DNA of 64,000 bases from Chlorops oryzae (taxonomy: Eukaryota; Arthropoda; Insecta; Diptera; Chloropidae), in NCBI GenBank assembly GCA_020466095.1, contig CM035806.1, forward strand, positions 90,700,511 to 90,764,510. The letters run 5' to 3'. Positions within the stretch are counted from its first letter, which is position 1. Each line of letters begins with the position of its first letter. Under the pieces are notes generated by a model, which made no database searches, had not been told where the DNA came from, and was given only the letters and a program-made list of their open reading frames with translations. Below are positions 55,325-64,000 of this stretch, in pieces. The translations under genes and the position numbers were made by a program.

Positions 55325-56164
55325 ATGAAGGTGATGTACACATACGCAGGGGGGAATAAATCAATCAGTATCACAAACGAGGACTATAATAGACTACTCA
55401 GTAACCAATGGTTGAGCGATGTGCATATCAATGTTTTCATGAACTGGCTACTAGACTTGCACTTTTCAGTTCGCAGAAACGTACACCTTTTTAGTTCATT
55501 TGCCTACGCAAGCATTAAAGCAGCGAGAAAAACAACCGACACGTCGGTAGCAATAATGAGAACAAAACTTTTACTCAAAGGCATTGATGTGTACACGATT
55601 AATATTTTCGTTTTTCCTATTTGCGAAAACAACCATTGGATGCTGGTGGTAGTACACTCAAATCATGTTTATATCCTCGACTCCCTTAAGCCACATAATA
55701 TCCAGGAAATAATGAATAACATTAAATTTTTTTTTGAAACGGCCAATCACATAGCGAGCAAGGATATTTTTTCACAAAAAAGAGAGCTTGTATATCCTAA
55801 TTGCCCGCAACAAAAAAATCAAATAGATTGTGGTTTATTTATTTTAAAATTCGCAGAAAATCTTTTTAAATGCATAGCAAACAGAAATAATTACAATCCA
55901 TATCAAAATTTATTTGAGAAAGAAGAACTAAACTTATCCAGAGAATTTTTAGCGGAAATAATCAAAGATTGGCAAGTACAAGTAGCATCAAAAACTACAT
56001 CAAGAATCTCAAGAACCGAAAGAACAATCTTGAATAAAATGTTAAAATTTTTAAATAAAGTAAAAAATAAAAATAAAATAATCAAAACTAAAATCACACT
56101 AAATGGGAAAAACTTCAGGGTAAAGATAAACAGTACAAATAAATTTTCAATAAATATCTGTTAA
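55325..56164 (+). CDS. Ulp1/SENP-type (C48) cysteine protease of element B
   Basis: A 279-codon frame. Residues about 1-190 form a C48-type peptidase domain: 'NQWLSDVHINVFMNWL' (substrate-binding helix), 'ENNHWMLVVV' with catalytic His104, 'VYILDSL' with Asp119, and 'PNCPQQKNQIDCGLFILKF' with oxyanion Gln163 and nucleophile Cys169. A Lys-rich C-terminal tail (230-279) could target the nucleus. C48 enzymes remove SUMO or related modifiers. Substrate specificity cannot be read from sequence. The frame is intact and starts at the first ATG after a likely splice acceptor. It lies downstream of env, outside the standard errantivirus gene set. Confidence 0.9.
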   Translation: MKVMYTYAGGNKSISITNEDYNRLLSNQWLSDVHINVFMNWLLDLHFSVRRNVHLFSSFAYASIKAARKTTDTSVAIMRTKLLLKGIDVYTINIFVFPICENNHWMLVVVHSNHVYILDSLKPHNIQEIMNNIKFFFETANHIASKDIFSQKRELVYPNCPQQKNQIDCGLFILKFAENLFKCIANRNNYNPYQNLFEKEELNLSREFLAEIIKDWQVQVASKTTSRISRTERTILNKMLKFLNKVKNKNKIIKTKITLNGKNFRVKINSTNKFSINIC

Positions 56165-56805
56165 TTACAAGAGTTTACCTAATTCATGTATCAAAATTAA
56201 AATTCATAAAAGCAAACACAACGGTATGGAAATGAATAAAAATTTAGAAAAAATAAAAAAAAATAAAATAAAATTTTTAAGAGAAAACAATTAGAGGATC
56301 AAAGCACAACAAAAAGTCCAGAGAACAATTTTCTATAAAAATTTAAATTATAGTATGTAAAGGATAGAAATTAAGAAAAAACAATTATACATAGAGATAA
56401 GAAAATAATATAAGTATTCATCAACGCCGGAATGAACAGTCAGAGATCGCACTCTTCACCTATTCAACAGCAGAATTCAACGGTCGACGTTGGCAAAAGT
56501 CGACTTCTATAAAAGAGGAAGAGTGGGGAGCCAGCACGGACTCCTGAGCGAGAAAATTTTTATACCAACAATATCACAATACAGCGTTCCACCATACCAA
56601 CTTTATCTTCAAGGCTAGCCCATTGCCAAGGCCGAATCATACTTGCTGCAGTAACAGCATCAGAGCACCGTCACAAGAACATCAACAACGTGGGTTTTGT
56701 AAAGCACGAATTTAAGCAACATTCGTATCAGCCACGACGTAAACAATTAATACGTGTCACAAAAACATCGAGTTTTCCATAATCGCTTTGGTAGCGATTT
56801 TCTTC
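56165..56805 (+). other. Element B 3' untranslated region
   Basis: A-rich DNA between the Ulp1 gene and the polypurine tract. No gene is recognised. Confidence 0.6.
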
Positions 56806-56819
56806 AAGGAGGGGAGGGA
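56806..56819 (+). promoter_or_regulatory. Element B polypurine tract
   Basis: AAGGAGGGGAGGGA directly before the 3' LTR; purine only. Confidence 0.85.
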
Positions 56820-57439
56820 TTTTGCGAGTCACAGACGCACAACCATGCCATATCCCAATCTTCGCCACAAAAAGTCCAACAACAAGAACCAGCGCGAAGA
56901 CTCAACCAGTGCGATTGCGAAATTAGCCTCAGCAGCAATCGCCCAAATGAAATGAATGTAATATGAGACTCAGAGGTTTCGGCAGACAGCAGCGGTTGTG
57001 AAATCACTCCAAGCCCACGATCGCAATGCTAAAAGCCAGTGGGTGAAACCCGAGAATTAGAACGACGGGAGAGAATTAACGGAGCGACAGCAATGATAGG
57101 CACGGGCAGCTAGGTGTCAAGTACGAGGGGCACGAGCTGGCAAGTCAACACTGCAACTGTCTAAGCTATGCGGAAGAGCTCGATCGCTGGCAACAACAAC
57201 AACAACGCACTAACAACGGGATAGCTTTGGCCAGTTTTCGGCGAGCAAGGGAAAACACGGGGGGCACGAGCTGATGCGTCATAAGTTCTGCGCAAGGTTC
57301 AACGCCACCAAACACCGACCTACAACAACAACAACGACAATAGCAGCACCAAAGATAGACTTGCAGGTGAATCTTATGCAAGAGGTTTTGGAAAGCATCA
57401 TCAGCGATATCCAATATTGCCGATCAGCAATATTGGTCT
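56820..57439 (+). repeat. Element B 3' LTR, truncated by element C
   Basis: Matches 43944-44568 with only a few differences (for example a T for G at the second base and small CAA and ATGAG indels). It ends within the TATA box position, where element C begins. The missing part should follow the 3' LTR of C beyond the window. Confidence 0.9.
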
Positions 57440-58360
57440 TGTGACGACCACAAAATCGTCACAACTTTGCACAAACAACAACGGGAAGAAACACAACGTC
57501 CACAAAAGACAACAACAACTGCAAGAAGACACAAAGCAGACATGCGCAACAACAACACAACTAAACGATCGAAATCGAACGGCGCGACGCAGCAGAGCAG
57601 CACGCAGAGCGCATGCGGATAATGCATGTACACAGTCCAAAGGTCGACACGCAGGAAAAGCGTGACTCAGAGGCCAAAGGTCGACACGCACGAAAAGCGT
57701 GACTAATAGTCCAAAGGTCAGTCCAGAAATGGATATAAAAGCAAGCGACGGCACAAGGAAAAGGCAGTCAGTACGAGAACAGCACAAGAGAAAATTCCTA
57801 ATCGTAGTTAACGAGACCTTGCCTCACAAGCGATTAAAGAATTTAGGACAAATCTGAAGGATAATTGTTTGATCCTGGGTTTCTGGTAACGAGACAAAGC
57901 CTCACAAGGAAACTAGGTCCGATTATTATCCTTTCAGAGCATCTTTCTCAGAGCATCCTCGACAGTAAAACCGCGACAACGAACTACAGTGGACATCGAC
58001 TAGAGGACCAACAGTGAAGCCCTCCGTGGAACTACAGTGAAACCCTGCTCGTGGAACTACAGTGAAACCCTGCTCGTGGAACTACAGTGAAACCCCGTTT
58101 CATGGAACTACAGTGAAACCCCGCTTCGTGGAACCACAGTGAAACCTCACTTCAGAGGACTCCAGCAAGACGCAGCCAACAATTACACGCAAATTACTTG
58201 AATTATATATTGAATTACATTGAATTATATATTACATTTACTGAATTATATTGAAATTAAACAACCATTGAAAATCCTTAGATAACTGCGTTGAAATATA
58301 AATTTCTTGTACGACCCCTGGACACGACTGAGCGCTACCCCGGCAGGATAGGTCGTTACA
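57440..58360 (+). repeat. Element C 5' LTR
   Basis: 921 bp. Contains two copies of 'ccaaaggtcgacacgca' (57636, 57674) plus a partial third (57712), and about five copies of a 25-26-bp unit 'gtggaactacagtgaaaccc' between 58027 and 58145. Its ends are inverted complements (TGTGACGACC / GGTCGTTACA). Confidence 0.88.
57734..57773 (+). promoter_or_regulatory. Element C LTR core promoter
   Basis: TATAAAAG at 57734 and TCAGTA with its A at 57770. Spacing 36 nt, a little long for a fly TATA-initiator pair. Confidence 0.55.
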
Positions 58361-58362
58361 AG

Positions 58363-58374
58363 TGGCGCCCGAGC
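58363..58374 (+). promoter_or_regulatory. Element C primer-binding-like site
   Basis: TGGCGCCCGAGC two bases after the LTR end. The first eight bases resemble lysine-tRNA primer sites of other retroelements; the full complement was not checked. Confidence 0.65.
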
Positions 58375-58399
58375 AAAATTTGACAAGAAGACACACAAG

Positions 58400-59491
58400 A
58401 TGGTAAAAACTACATGGATATACTCTCTTCGGAAAGAGGACCTCTTAAATTACTGCGAGACTGTAAAAATCGATACCCAAGGCACCGTCGACGAGCTACG
58501 AAAACGACTGGCCGCATTCGCAAATGAGCACGCATCAGATGACGAATACGCACGAATATTACACGAATGGGAGGTAAAACACGCAAGAGCACCTTCACCA
58601 CTTTTACCACTGGATGCAGACGCAAACCAAAATAATCCAACGGGAGCCATTCCGAAATACGTACAAGCAGAAACTCTCCGAACAACCACATCGCCACCGT
58701 CAGTAACCGCAATTTCCATGCCAGCATACACGGACATTATCGACAAGGTCCGCAAATGGGGACTGAAGTACGACGGCAAGCAGGACGCTCTGAGCTTCAT
58801 AGAAAGAGTGGAGGAATTGGCAGAAGTCTACGACCTACCGAAAAATATGCTGCCCAGAACAATGCCAGAACTTTTAAAAGACATGGCCCTATCCTGGTAC
58901 AGGAACAACAATGCAGCATGGCGCATCTGGAGCAACTTCAAGCGAGATTTCCTAGAGTTCTTCCTACCACCACGATATTTCGAGCTATTAGAGGACACTA
59001 TTCGCAGAAGAGAACAACAAGAAGAAGAACCGTTTAAACAATACCTATTAGCAATGCAGGAATTGATGCGACACACCGAATACACGGAAATAAAGAAACT
59101 GGATCGCATATATGAGAATAGCACCCACGAATTCCAGGGATATGCCAAGAGACGAGACTTTGCAACACTGAGAGGACTCATCGATTTAGCAGACGATTTC
59201 GAAAGGTTAAAAAGCAAAAAACAAGACAGAGCGAAACAAAAGAAACAGCCACAAAACCGAACCGAAGAGCGAAGTCGCCGAGTTACCGAACAAAAACCAC
59301 CAGAACCAGCACAAGACACCCAAGACAAAATCGATGTCTACAATGCATGCCGCCGATGCGGCCAACCAGGCCATCGCCAATTTGGCTGTAAAAATCCACA
59401 AATCCTATTTTGTTGGATTTGTGGGAAACGAGGAGTAAGGACAATTGAATGCTGCAGGAAATCGGGAAACGAGCAAGGGGACCGCCAATAA
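58400..59491 (+). CDS. gag: Element C Gag
   Basis: 363 codons, intact. The N-terminus (residues 1-40, 'SLRKEDLLNYCETVKIDTQGTVDELRKRL') resembles a SAP-type DNA-binding helix pair, unusual for a Gag start but found in some insect gypsy-type elements. The capsid-like retrotransposon Gag region spans residues 110-270 ('SFIERVEELAEVYDL', 'WRIWSNFKRDFLEFFLPPRYFE'). A Lys/Arg/Gln-rich linker follows, then a zinc knuckle CRRCGQPGHRQFGC and a second CWICGKRGVRTIECC without its His. The last codons overlap pol in the -1 frame. Builds the particle and binds RNA. Confidence 0.9.
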   Translation: MVKTTWIYSLRKEDLLNYCETVKIDTQGTVDELRKRLAAFANEHASDDEYARILHEWEVKHARAPSPLLPLDADANQNNPTGAIPKYVQAETLRTTTSPPSVTAISMPAYTDIIDKVRKWGLKYDGKQDALSFIERVEELAEVYDLPKNMLPRTMPELLKDMALSWYRNNNAAWRIWSNFKRDFLEFFLPPRYFELLEDTIRRREQQEEEPFKQYLLAMQELMRHTEYTEIKKLDRIYENSTHEFQGYAKRRDFATLRGLIDLADDFERLKSKKQDRAKQKKQPQNRTEERSRRVTEQKPPEPAQDTQDKIDVYNACRRCGQPGHRQFGCKNPQILFCWICGKRGVRTIECCRKSGNEQGDRQ

Positions 59492-59513
59492 CGAGGCACG
59501 GCGACAAACCCCT
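59464..59513 (+). promoter_or_regulatory. Element C gag-pol -1 frameshift signal
   Basis: G_GGA_AAC in gag phase at 59464-59470, 21 nt before the gag stop. After a 5-nt spacer, AGGGG (59476-59480) can pair with CCCCT (59509-59513) and CGCC (59483-59486) with GGCG (59500-59503). The -1 frame is the pol frame. Confidence 0.75.
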
Positions 59514-62500
59514 ACAGGAGGCCTCGAATTTAAAATTCTTAAATAATACCATAGTTGCTCATATTAAACTGGGAGAAATACCCTTAGTAGCAACCATCGA
59601 CACCGGAGCCACAAGAAACTACATAAGTAGGGCTATGGCCGAACAAATTCGGGACTCCAGCCAACGACACAAAATTCGTGCCAACATACAACTAGCAGAC
59701 GGCACCAAAACACTCGTAACTGAAGCAACTACAACCACGCTACAACTCGGACAAAACCGCCTACAAATCGAATTAGCTATATTAGAGCAGGTGGTAGACG
59801 ACGTCATACTCGGCATAGACACACTGGGAGCGCTAGACGCACAGGTGGAGATTGCAGGCCAGAGTATAAAAATTCCAAAGATTCAAACCGCTGACTGGAA
59901 TGCACTCTCAATACGAGAAGTCGCCGAAAACACAACCGAGTCACAAAGCAAACCAATCTCCCGAGCAGAAGCGGAAGAAATAATTCAAACAGAAATAAAA
60001 CGTTTCGAAAGCATTGAAGGCCCGTCTAACATCGCAAAACACTACATAAGAGTAAAAGACGACATTCCCATCAAAGCCAGATACTTTCCGCAAAACCCTG
60101 CAAAACAAGAAATCATAAACAAAGAAATCGATGATATTCTCGAAAAAGGATGCATAGAACCATCGAACAGCCCATACAGTGCACCAACGGTCCTCGTACG
60201 CAAGAAAAATGGTAAATGGAGACTCTGCATCGACTACAGGCAACTAAATGCTAAATCAATCCCTGACGCATACCCATTACCACGAATAAGCCACATTTTG
60301 GACCGTCTGAAGGATGCAAAAATTTTTAGCAGTCTGGACCTTAAAAATGGCTACTGGCAAATTCCAATGGACGAGGCAAGCAAACAGTATACCGCGTTCA
60401 CTGTGCCCGGACGGGGCCTTTTCCAATGGAAGGTAATGCCGTTCGGATTACACTCAGCACCCGCAACTTTCCAACGGGCATTAGACTCAGTAATAACGCC
60501 TGAACTAGAACCGTTCGCTTTTGCGTACCTCGACGACATCATCGTACTAGGTCGAACACTGGAAGAACATATGACGAATTTAGTAGAAGTTTTTAGAAGA
60601 TTACGTGAGGCCAACCTCAAAATAAATCCAGAAAAATGCGAATTTCTAAAAACAGAAATCAAATACCTTGGTCATATGGTAAGCGACAAAGGGATTCAAA
60701 CAGACCCGTCAAAAATTGAAGCCATCGAACGTCTCAAGCCACCAACGAACATAAAAGAACTACGGCAGTGCATCGGAATCACTTCATGGTACAGACGATT
60801 CGTACCCGAATTCGCAGACACCATACATCCCTTGACAACACTACTCAAAAAAGGAGTAAACTGGGTATGGACCGAAGAGCACCAACAAGCTTTCGAGAAG
60901 TTAAAAAAGAAACTTACTGAAGCACCCATCCTTGCATGCCCGGACTTTAATAAACAATTCATTTTACAAACAGATGCCAGCGACTACGGACTTGGTGCAG
61001 TGTTGACACAGGATGATAATGGAAACGAGAGAGTAATAGCTTATGCAAGCCGCCACCTTAACAAACCGGAAACAAACTACTCAACCACCGAAAAAGAATG
61101 CCTTGCGATCGTTTGGGGAATTCGAAAAATGCGTCACTACCTCGAGGGATACAATTTTATTGTCATCACTGACCACCTCTCATTAAAATGGTTAAATTCT
61201 ATCGAAAACCCATCAGGACGCATCGCACGATGGGCACTAGAGCTGCAACAATATAACTTCGAAGTTCGTTATAGGAAGGGGAGAGAGAACGTCATTGCTG
61301 ACGCTCTATCAAGAGATCCACTGGAGACAACACGACGCATACACGAAGAAGAAATACCACCTCTGCCCAAGGACTGGGTCACACGGAAAACAGAGGAAAT
61401 TAAAAAAGAGCCACATAAATTTCCTGAATATATAATAGAAAACGGAAATTTATATAGACACCTACCGCCAAACGCAGACGATGAAGACAGCGTGGCTTGG
61501 AAACTATGTATAGGAAGGAAAGACATCGACCGAGTGCTAAACGAAAATCACGATCACCCAACAGCTGGTCACCTGGGTATACGGAAGACATTCCTCCGAA
61601 CAGCAAAAAAATATTTTTGGCCGAGCATGATGAAAGACATACGGAAACATGTGTTTCGATGCAAAAGCTGTCAACATTTTAAGGTAAACCAACAGAAGCC
61701 AGCAGGATATATGCTCACTAAAATCGCAGATGAACCGTGGGCCATCCTATGCGCAGACTTCTAGGGACCATTGCCACGCTCTATACATGGGAACACAACA
61801 CTACTGGTATTCTACGACAAATTTTCAAAATGGGTAGAATTGGTGCCACTACGAAGCGCCACTGCCGACGCAGTCCGGAAAGCCCTTCGGGAGCGAATAA
61901 TCGCACGATACGGGGTACCCAAGGTCTTGCTAACCGACAATGGCACACAATTCACAAGCCGTAATTTAGAAAATTTTCTGGAAGAAATGGGTATACATCA
62001 CCAGTATACGGCCCCATACACGCCCCAAGAAAATCCCACCGAACGAGCAAACCGCACGATAAAAACAATGATTGCACAGTATACACAATCATCACACAAA
62101 CACTGGGACGAGGCGCTACCCGAAATCATGTTGGCCATAAACACCAGTGTTGCGGACACCACAGGCTTTAGCCCAGCCATGCTGACGCAAGGCAGAGAGC
62201 CGCGACTACCCAAAAGTCTTTTCGATGAAAAAACAACAGGTACAGGGGCAGAAGCACTAACAGTCACACAACGGCACAACCGACTTCAAGAAATTTTCAA
62301 AATTGTCGAAGTGAACCTAGCAAAGGCAAGCCAGGAACAAGCTCGCGCCTACAACCTACGGCGACGTCCGTGGAAACCTTATCGAGGACAACTGGTACTC
62401 CTACGAACTCACCCACTGTCGAAAGCCATTGACGACTTCGCGGCAAAACTGGCACCAAAGTTCGATGGACCATTTATGGTTGAATCCTTCTCATCTCCCG

Positions 62501-62652
62501 TGATAGTGAAACTGAGAGACGGTAAAACGTTGAAGACAGCTCACATCTCTCAGCTTAAGCCATTTTACACTGATGAATCCGACCTGCAACAAAATGAAAA
62601 CGTTAAGCAACCGCCAACACAAAACAATAACGTACCTTTTCCGTCGAAATAA
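59470..62652 (+). pseudogene. pol: Element C Pol: protease, RT, RNase H, integrase, one internal stop
   Basis: Open from the frameshift site to 62652 apart from one TAG at 61762-61764. Protease 'TIDTGATRNYIS' (59596), RT ('WRLCIDYRQLNA', 'MPFGLHSAPATFQ', catalytic AYLDDIIVL at about 60520-60550), RNase H ('LQTDASDYGLGAVL', 'YSTTEKECLA', 'ITDHLSL'), integrase finger H-x-H...C-x2-C (61550-61670), catalytic 'ADF', 'LTDNGTQFTS' and 'PYTPQENPTERANRT', and a C-terminal GPF-type module ('PKFDGPFMVESF'). The stop falls two codons after the first catalytic Asp of integrase, where related enzymes continue with GPLP. A single substitution could explain it; otherwise the frame is clean. Confidence 0.92.
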
Positions 62653-63239
62653 ATATCCACGGCGACACAGGGCTCCCTCGGCGACGGCACGATAAAAAAT
62701 TCATCCAAAACGGAATCGTCAGAGGAAAAAATTGGTAAAAAAAAAAAAAAAAAAAAAAAAATATATTCGAGCTTATAATAAAAACTAGGCAAAATATCTA
62801 ACATTAATAACTGAAAATAAAATCCACAAACCCAATAGGAATCAGGTCATTGACCCAAGAAAGGAAGAAAATGGGAAAATTAATATCAGCCAATGGCACA
62901 CAAGTAGATAGGAGTAATCACACACATAAACACATATGGAACAGAGGAAAGTAATGTGCAACAGTTGGTTAGAAAAGCAGCAGACAAGAATTATGAAATA
63001 TGCTTTCCCACTCTATGCCAAAAAAAAAAATATGCATATGCAGTAACAACGGAGGATCGACGGCGGCGTCGCAGCACTCATGAGATCAAATAAAGTTCAA
63101 GGCCATATAATATGCAAAAGAAAGTCTCGACCGAGGATAATGGAAAAAATGCAAATATGATTTCTCCTTTTCAGGGAAATAGCGTTATTGTCAAATTTAT
63201 TTCTTTTTCATACAACAACAAATCCTTAAATTAGAACAT
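62653..63239 (+). other. Element C spacer between pol and Ulp1 gene
   Basis: A run of about 24 A at 62738-62761 and A-rich non-coding DNA. A strong acceptor-like 'tttctccttttcag' ends at 63174. No ATG occurs between that acceptor and the Ulp1 start. No env is recognised. Confidence 0.6.
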
Positions 63240-63276
63240 TATAAAAGGGAGCAGTATCCCGACGAATAAATCATTT
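63240..63276 (+). promoter_or_regulatory. Candidate internal promoter of the element C Ulp1 gene
   Basis: TATAAAAG at 63240-63247 and a perfect TCAKTY initiator TCATTT at 63271-63276 with its A 33 nt downstream. The first ATG after it is the Ulp1 start at 63323. An alternative route is the splice acceptor at 63174. Confidence 0.6.
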
Positions 63277-63322
63277 TGCGAGTAAAATACAACGCGATCA
63301 CAATTGCAAATTTTTTTTAAAC

Positions 63323-64000
63323 ATGCAACACCCAACTGGAAATTCCGCCGGAGTCATCGGAACATACCCAAAGACAGGCCGAGGTTATTCAATCTTCAAG
63401 ACGGATGTGGAGAGATTGGCCGAAGGAAAATGGGTGAATGACACCATCATCGACGTTTACGGGGCGTGGTTAATCCAAGGGCTGATATCACCTGAAGATC
63501 GGGAAAAGGTATATTTATTCAGCGGTCTTTTCTTCCCACAGCTACTGGCGATCAAAAATGGAGAACGGCCACGAGATTTTTTGAATGGATGGTTGCGAAG
63601 GGCAAAAATCTTCGAGAGAGATTATGTCATCATACCAGTTGTTGACAAATTCCACTGGACGCTCGTGATCGTGGACAGCACCCGGATTCTACACTGCGAC
63701 TCACTAAGAGGAACCCGGCAACACGACGTGGCGCAACTAATCCACCAGTTTCTCCAAGACGAAGCAGCACGAACCGGACCGGAAAATGTAGAAAGAGTAA
63801 AGGCGATGAAGATCGTGGAAGTGCCCACAGCACAGCAAGAAAATGGTGCCGACTGCGGTTTATTTACCTTGAAATTTTTAGAGCGGTTCCTCACGACCAT
63901 TCGCGCGGGGAAACGGTTCCAACCACACCACCTCATATTTGAAGCAGCGACGACATTGCCCACACGCCAAAAGTTGGTAGAGGTGTTCCAGGATATCTGC
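63323..64000 (+). CDS. Ulp1/SENP-type (C48) protease of element C, runs off window
   Basis: Open from the ATG at 63323 to the window end (226 codons, no stop). Motifs: 'EGKWVNDTIIDVYGAWL' (residues 34-50, the WxND-type substrate groove), 'DKFHWTLVIVD' with His111, 'LHCDSLRG' with Asp126, and 'PTAQQENGADCGLFTLKFLE' with Gln172 and Cys178. The complete C48 catalytic set is present. It is only distantly similar to the element B protease, so the two may be separate captures or old relatives. It occupies the place of env downstream of pol. Expected activity is removal of SUMO or a related modifier; the target is unknown. Confidence 0.9.
   Translation, partial: MQHPTGNSAGVIGTYPKTGRGYSIFKTDVERLAEGKWVNDTIIDVYGAWLIQGLISPEDREKVYLFSGLFFPQLLAIKNGERPRDFLNGWLRRAKIFERDYVIIPVVDKFHWTLVIVDSTRILHCDSLRGTRQHDVAQLIHQFLQDEAARTGPENVERVKAMKIVEVPTAQQENGADCGLFTLKFLERFLTTIRAGKRFQPHHLIFEAATTLPTRQKLVEVFQDIC

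Larger units (their letters stand above)
43944..57439 (+). mobile_element. Element B: errantivirus-like LTR element with PTP, antisense gene and Ulp1 protease
   Basis: 5' LTR 43944-44915, primer site TGGCGCAGCCGG at 44921, gag, pol, a PTP domain fused to Pol, an antisense spliced gene, env, a Ulp1-type protease, polypurine tract and a 3' LTR cut at 57439 by element C. The LTR copies are almost identical over the shared 620 bp, so B is much younger than A. Env-bearing gypsy-family elements are endogenous retrovirus-like agents of insects. The extra genes are not part of the standard gag-pol-env set. Frame breaks make this copy probably defective. Confidence 0.93.
57440..64000 (+). mobile_element. 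Element C: gypsy-type LTR element with a Ulp1 protease (3' end off window)
   Basis: 5' LTR 57440-58360 (TGTGACGACC ... GGTCGTTACA, complementary ends), primer site TGGCGCCCGAGC at 58363, gag, pol and a second Ulp1-type protease still open at the window edge. No env is seen up to 64000. Pol differs clearly from A and B. It sits in the 3' LTR of B and is thus the youngest visible LTR insertion. Confidence 0.92.

Noticed and set aside
55153..55325. Ulp1 of element B started by the leader ATG through the acceptor near 55153
   Set aside because: That junction would give a frame ending in a stop well before 55325, so initiation at 55325 is more likely.

Overview
The window looks like insect (probably Drosophila or a close dipteran relative) repeat-dense heterochromatin. 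It holds almost no ordinary single-copy genes. The evidence is a jockey-clade LINE, mariner, Tc1-like, Transib-like and piggyBac-like DNA elements, several Ty3/gypsy retroelements including an env-bearing errantivirus-like one, a ~490-bp satellite-like array, and LTR promoters with fly-type TATA plus TCAKTY initiators. All assignments come from reading motifs; no database search was possible.

Layout. 1-2106: decayed dispersed repeat and anonymous AT-rich DNA. 2107-21524: old gypsy-type LTR element A (506-bp LTRs, 4-bp GTGC target duplication). It is riddled with stops and interrupted by a jockey LINE (about 5262-9840), a TTAA-flanked piggyBac-like element (10480-13540) that contains a Tc1-like transposase and a dispersed repeat, and a mariner (17214-18445). 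21525-25268: anonymous DNA and a gag fragment of another LTR element (D). 25269-33157: ~490-bp tandem repeats with an orientation switch near 25862, interrupted by a truncated Mag-type gypsy element (E, minus strand, 25946-28681). 33218-33745: 36-bp minisatellite. 34463-39895: decayed, intron-containing Polinton-type family B DNA polymerase gene interrupted by a 1.2-kb dispersed repeat. 40450-42397: Transib-like transposase remnant. 43944-57439: errantivirus-like element B. 57440-64000: element C, a second gypsy-type element inserted into the 3' LTR of B and running off the window.

The most interesting content is in B and C. In B the Pol reading frame does not stop after the integrase. It continues into a classical protein tyrosine phosphatase (PTP) domain with KNRY, WPD and HCSAGVGRTG motifs. 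Element A carries a decayed version of the same domain, so the fusion predates the split of A and B. B also has, between PTP and env, an antisense gene with its own TATA box, a 95-nt GT-AG intron and a hydrophobic N-terminus, and, downstream of env, a Ulp1/SENP-type (C48) cysteine protease. C carries its own, different Ulp1-type protease downstream of pol, with a TATA/initiator pair in front of it. I infer that these retroelements have acquired regulatory enzymes (a phosphatase and SUMO- or ubiquitin-like proteases) that could act on host signalling or on SUMO-dependent transposon silencing.

Gag and pol in A, B and C are linked by what looks like the same -1 frameshift signal, an in-frame G_GGA_AAC heptamer followed by a hairpin. 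A and B share an ATG placed directly at a GT splice donor in the leader, as expected for making a spliced env message. Four frame breaks of B lie in A7-A8 runs, so assembly error or slippage should be excluded before B is called dead.
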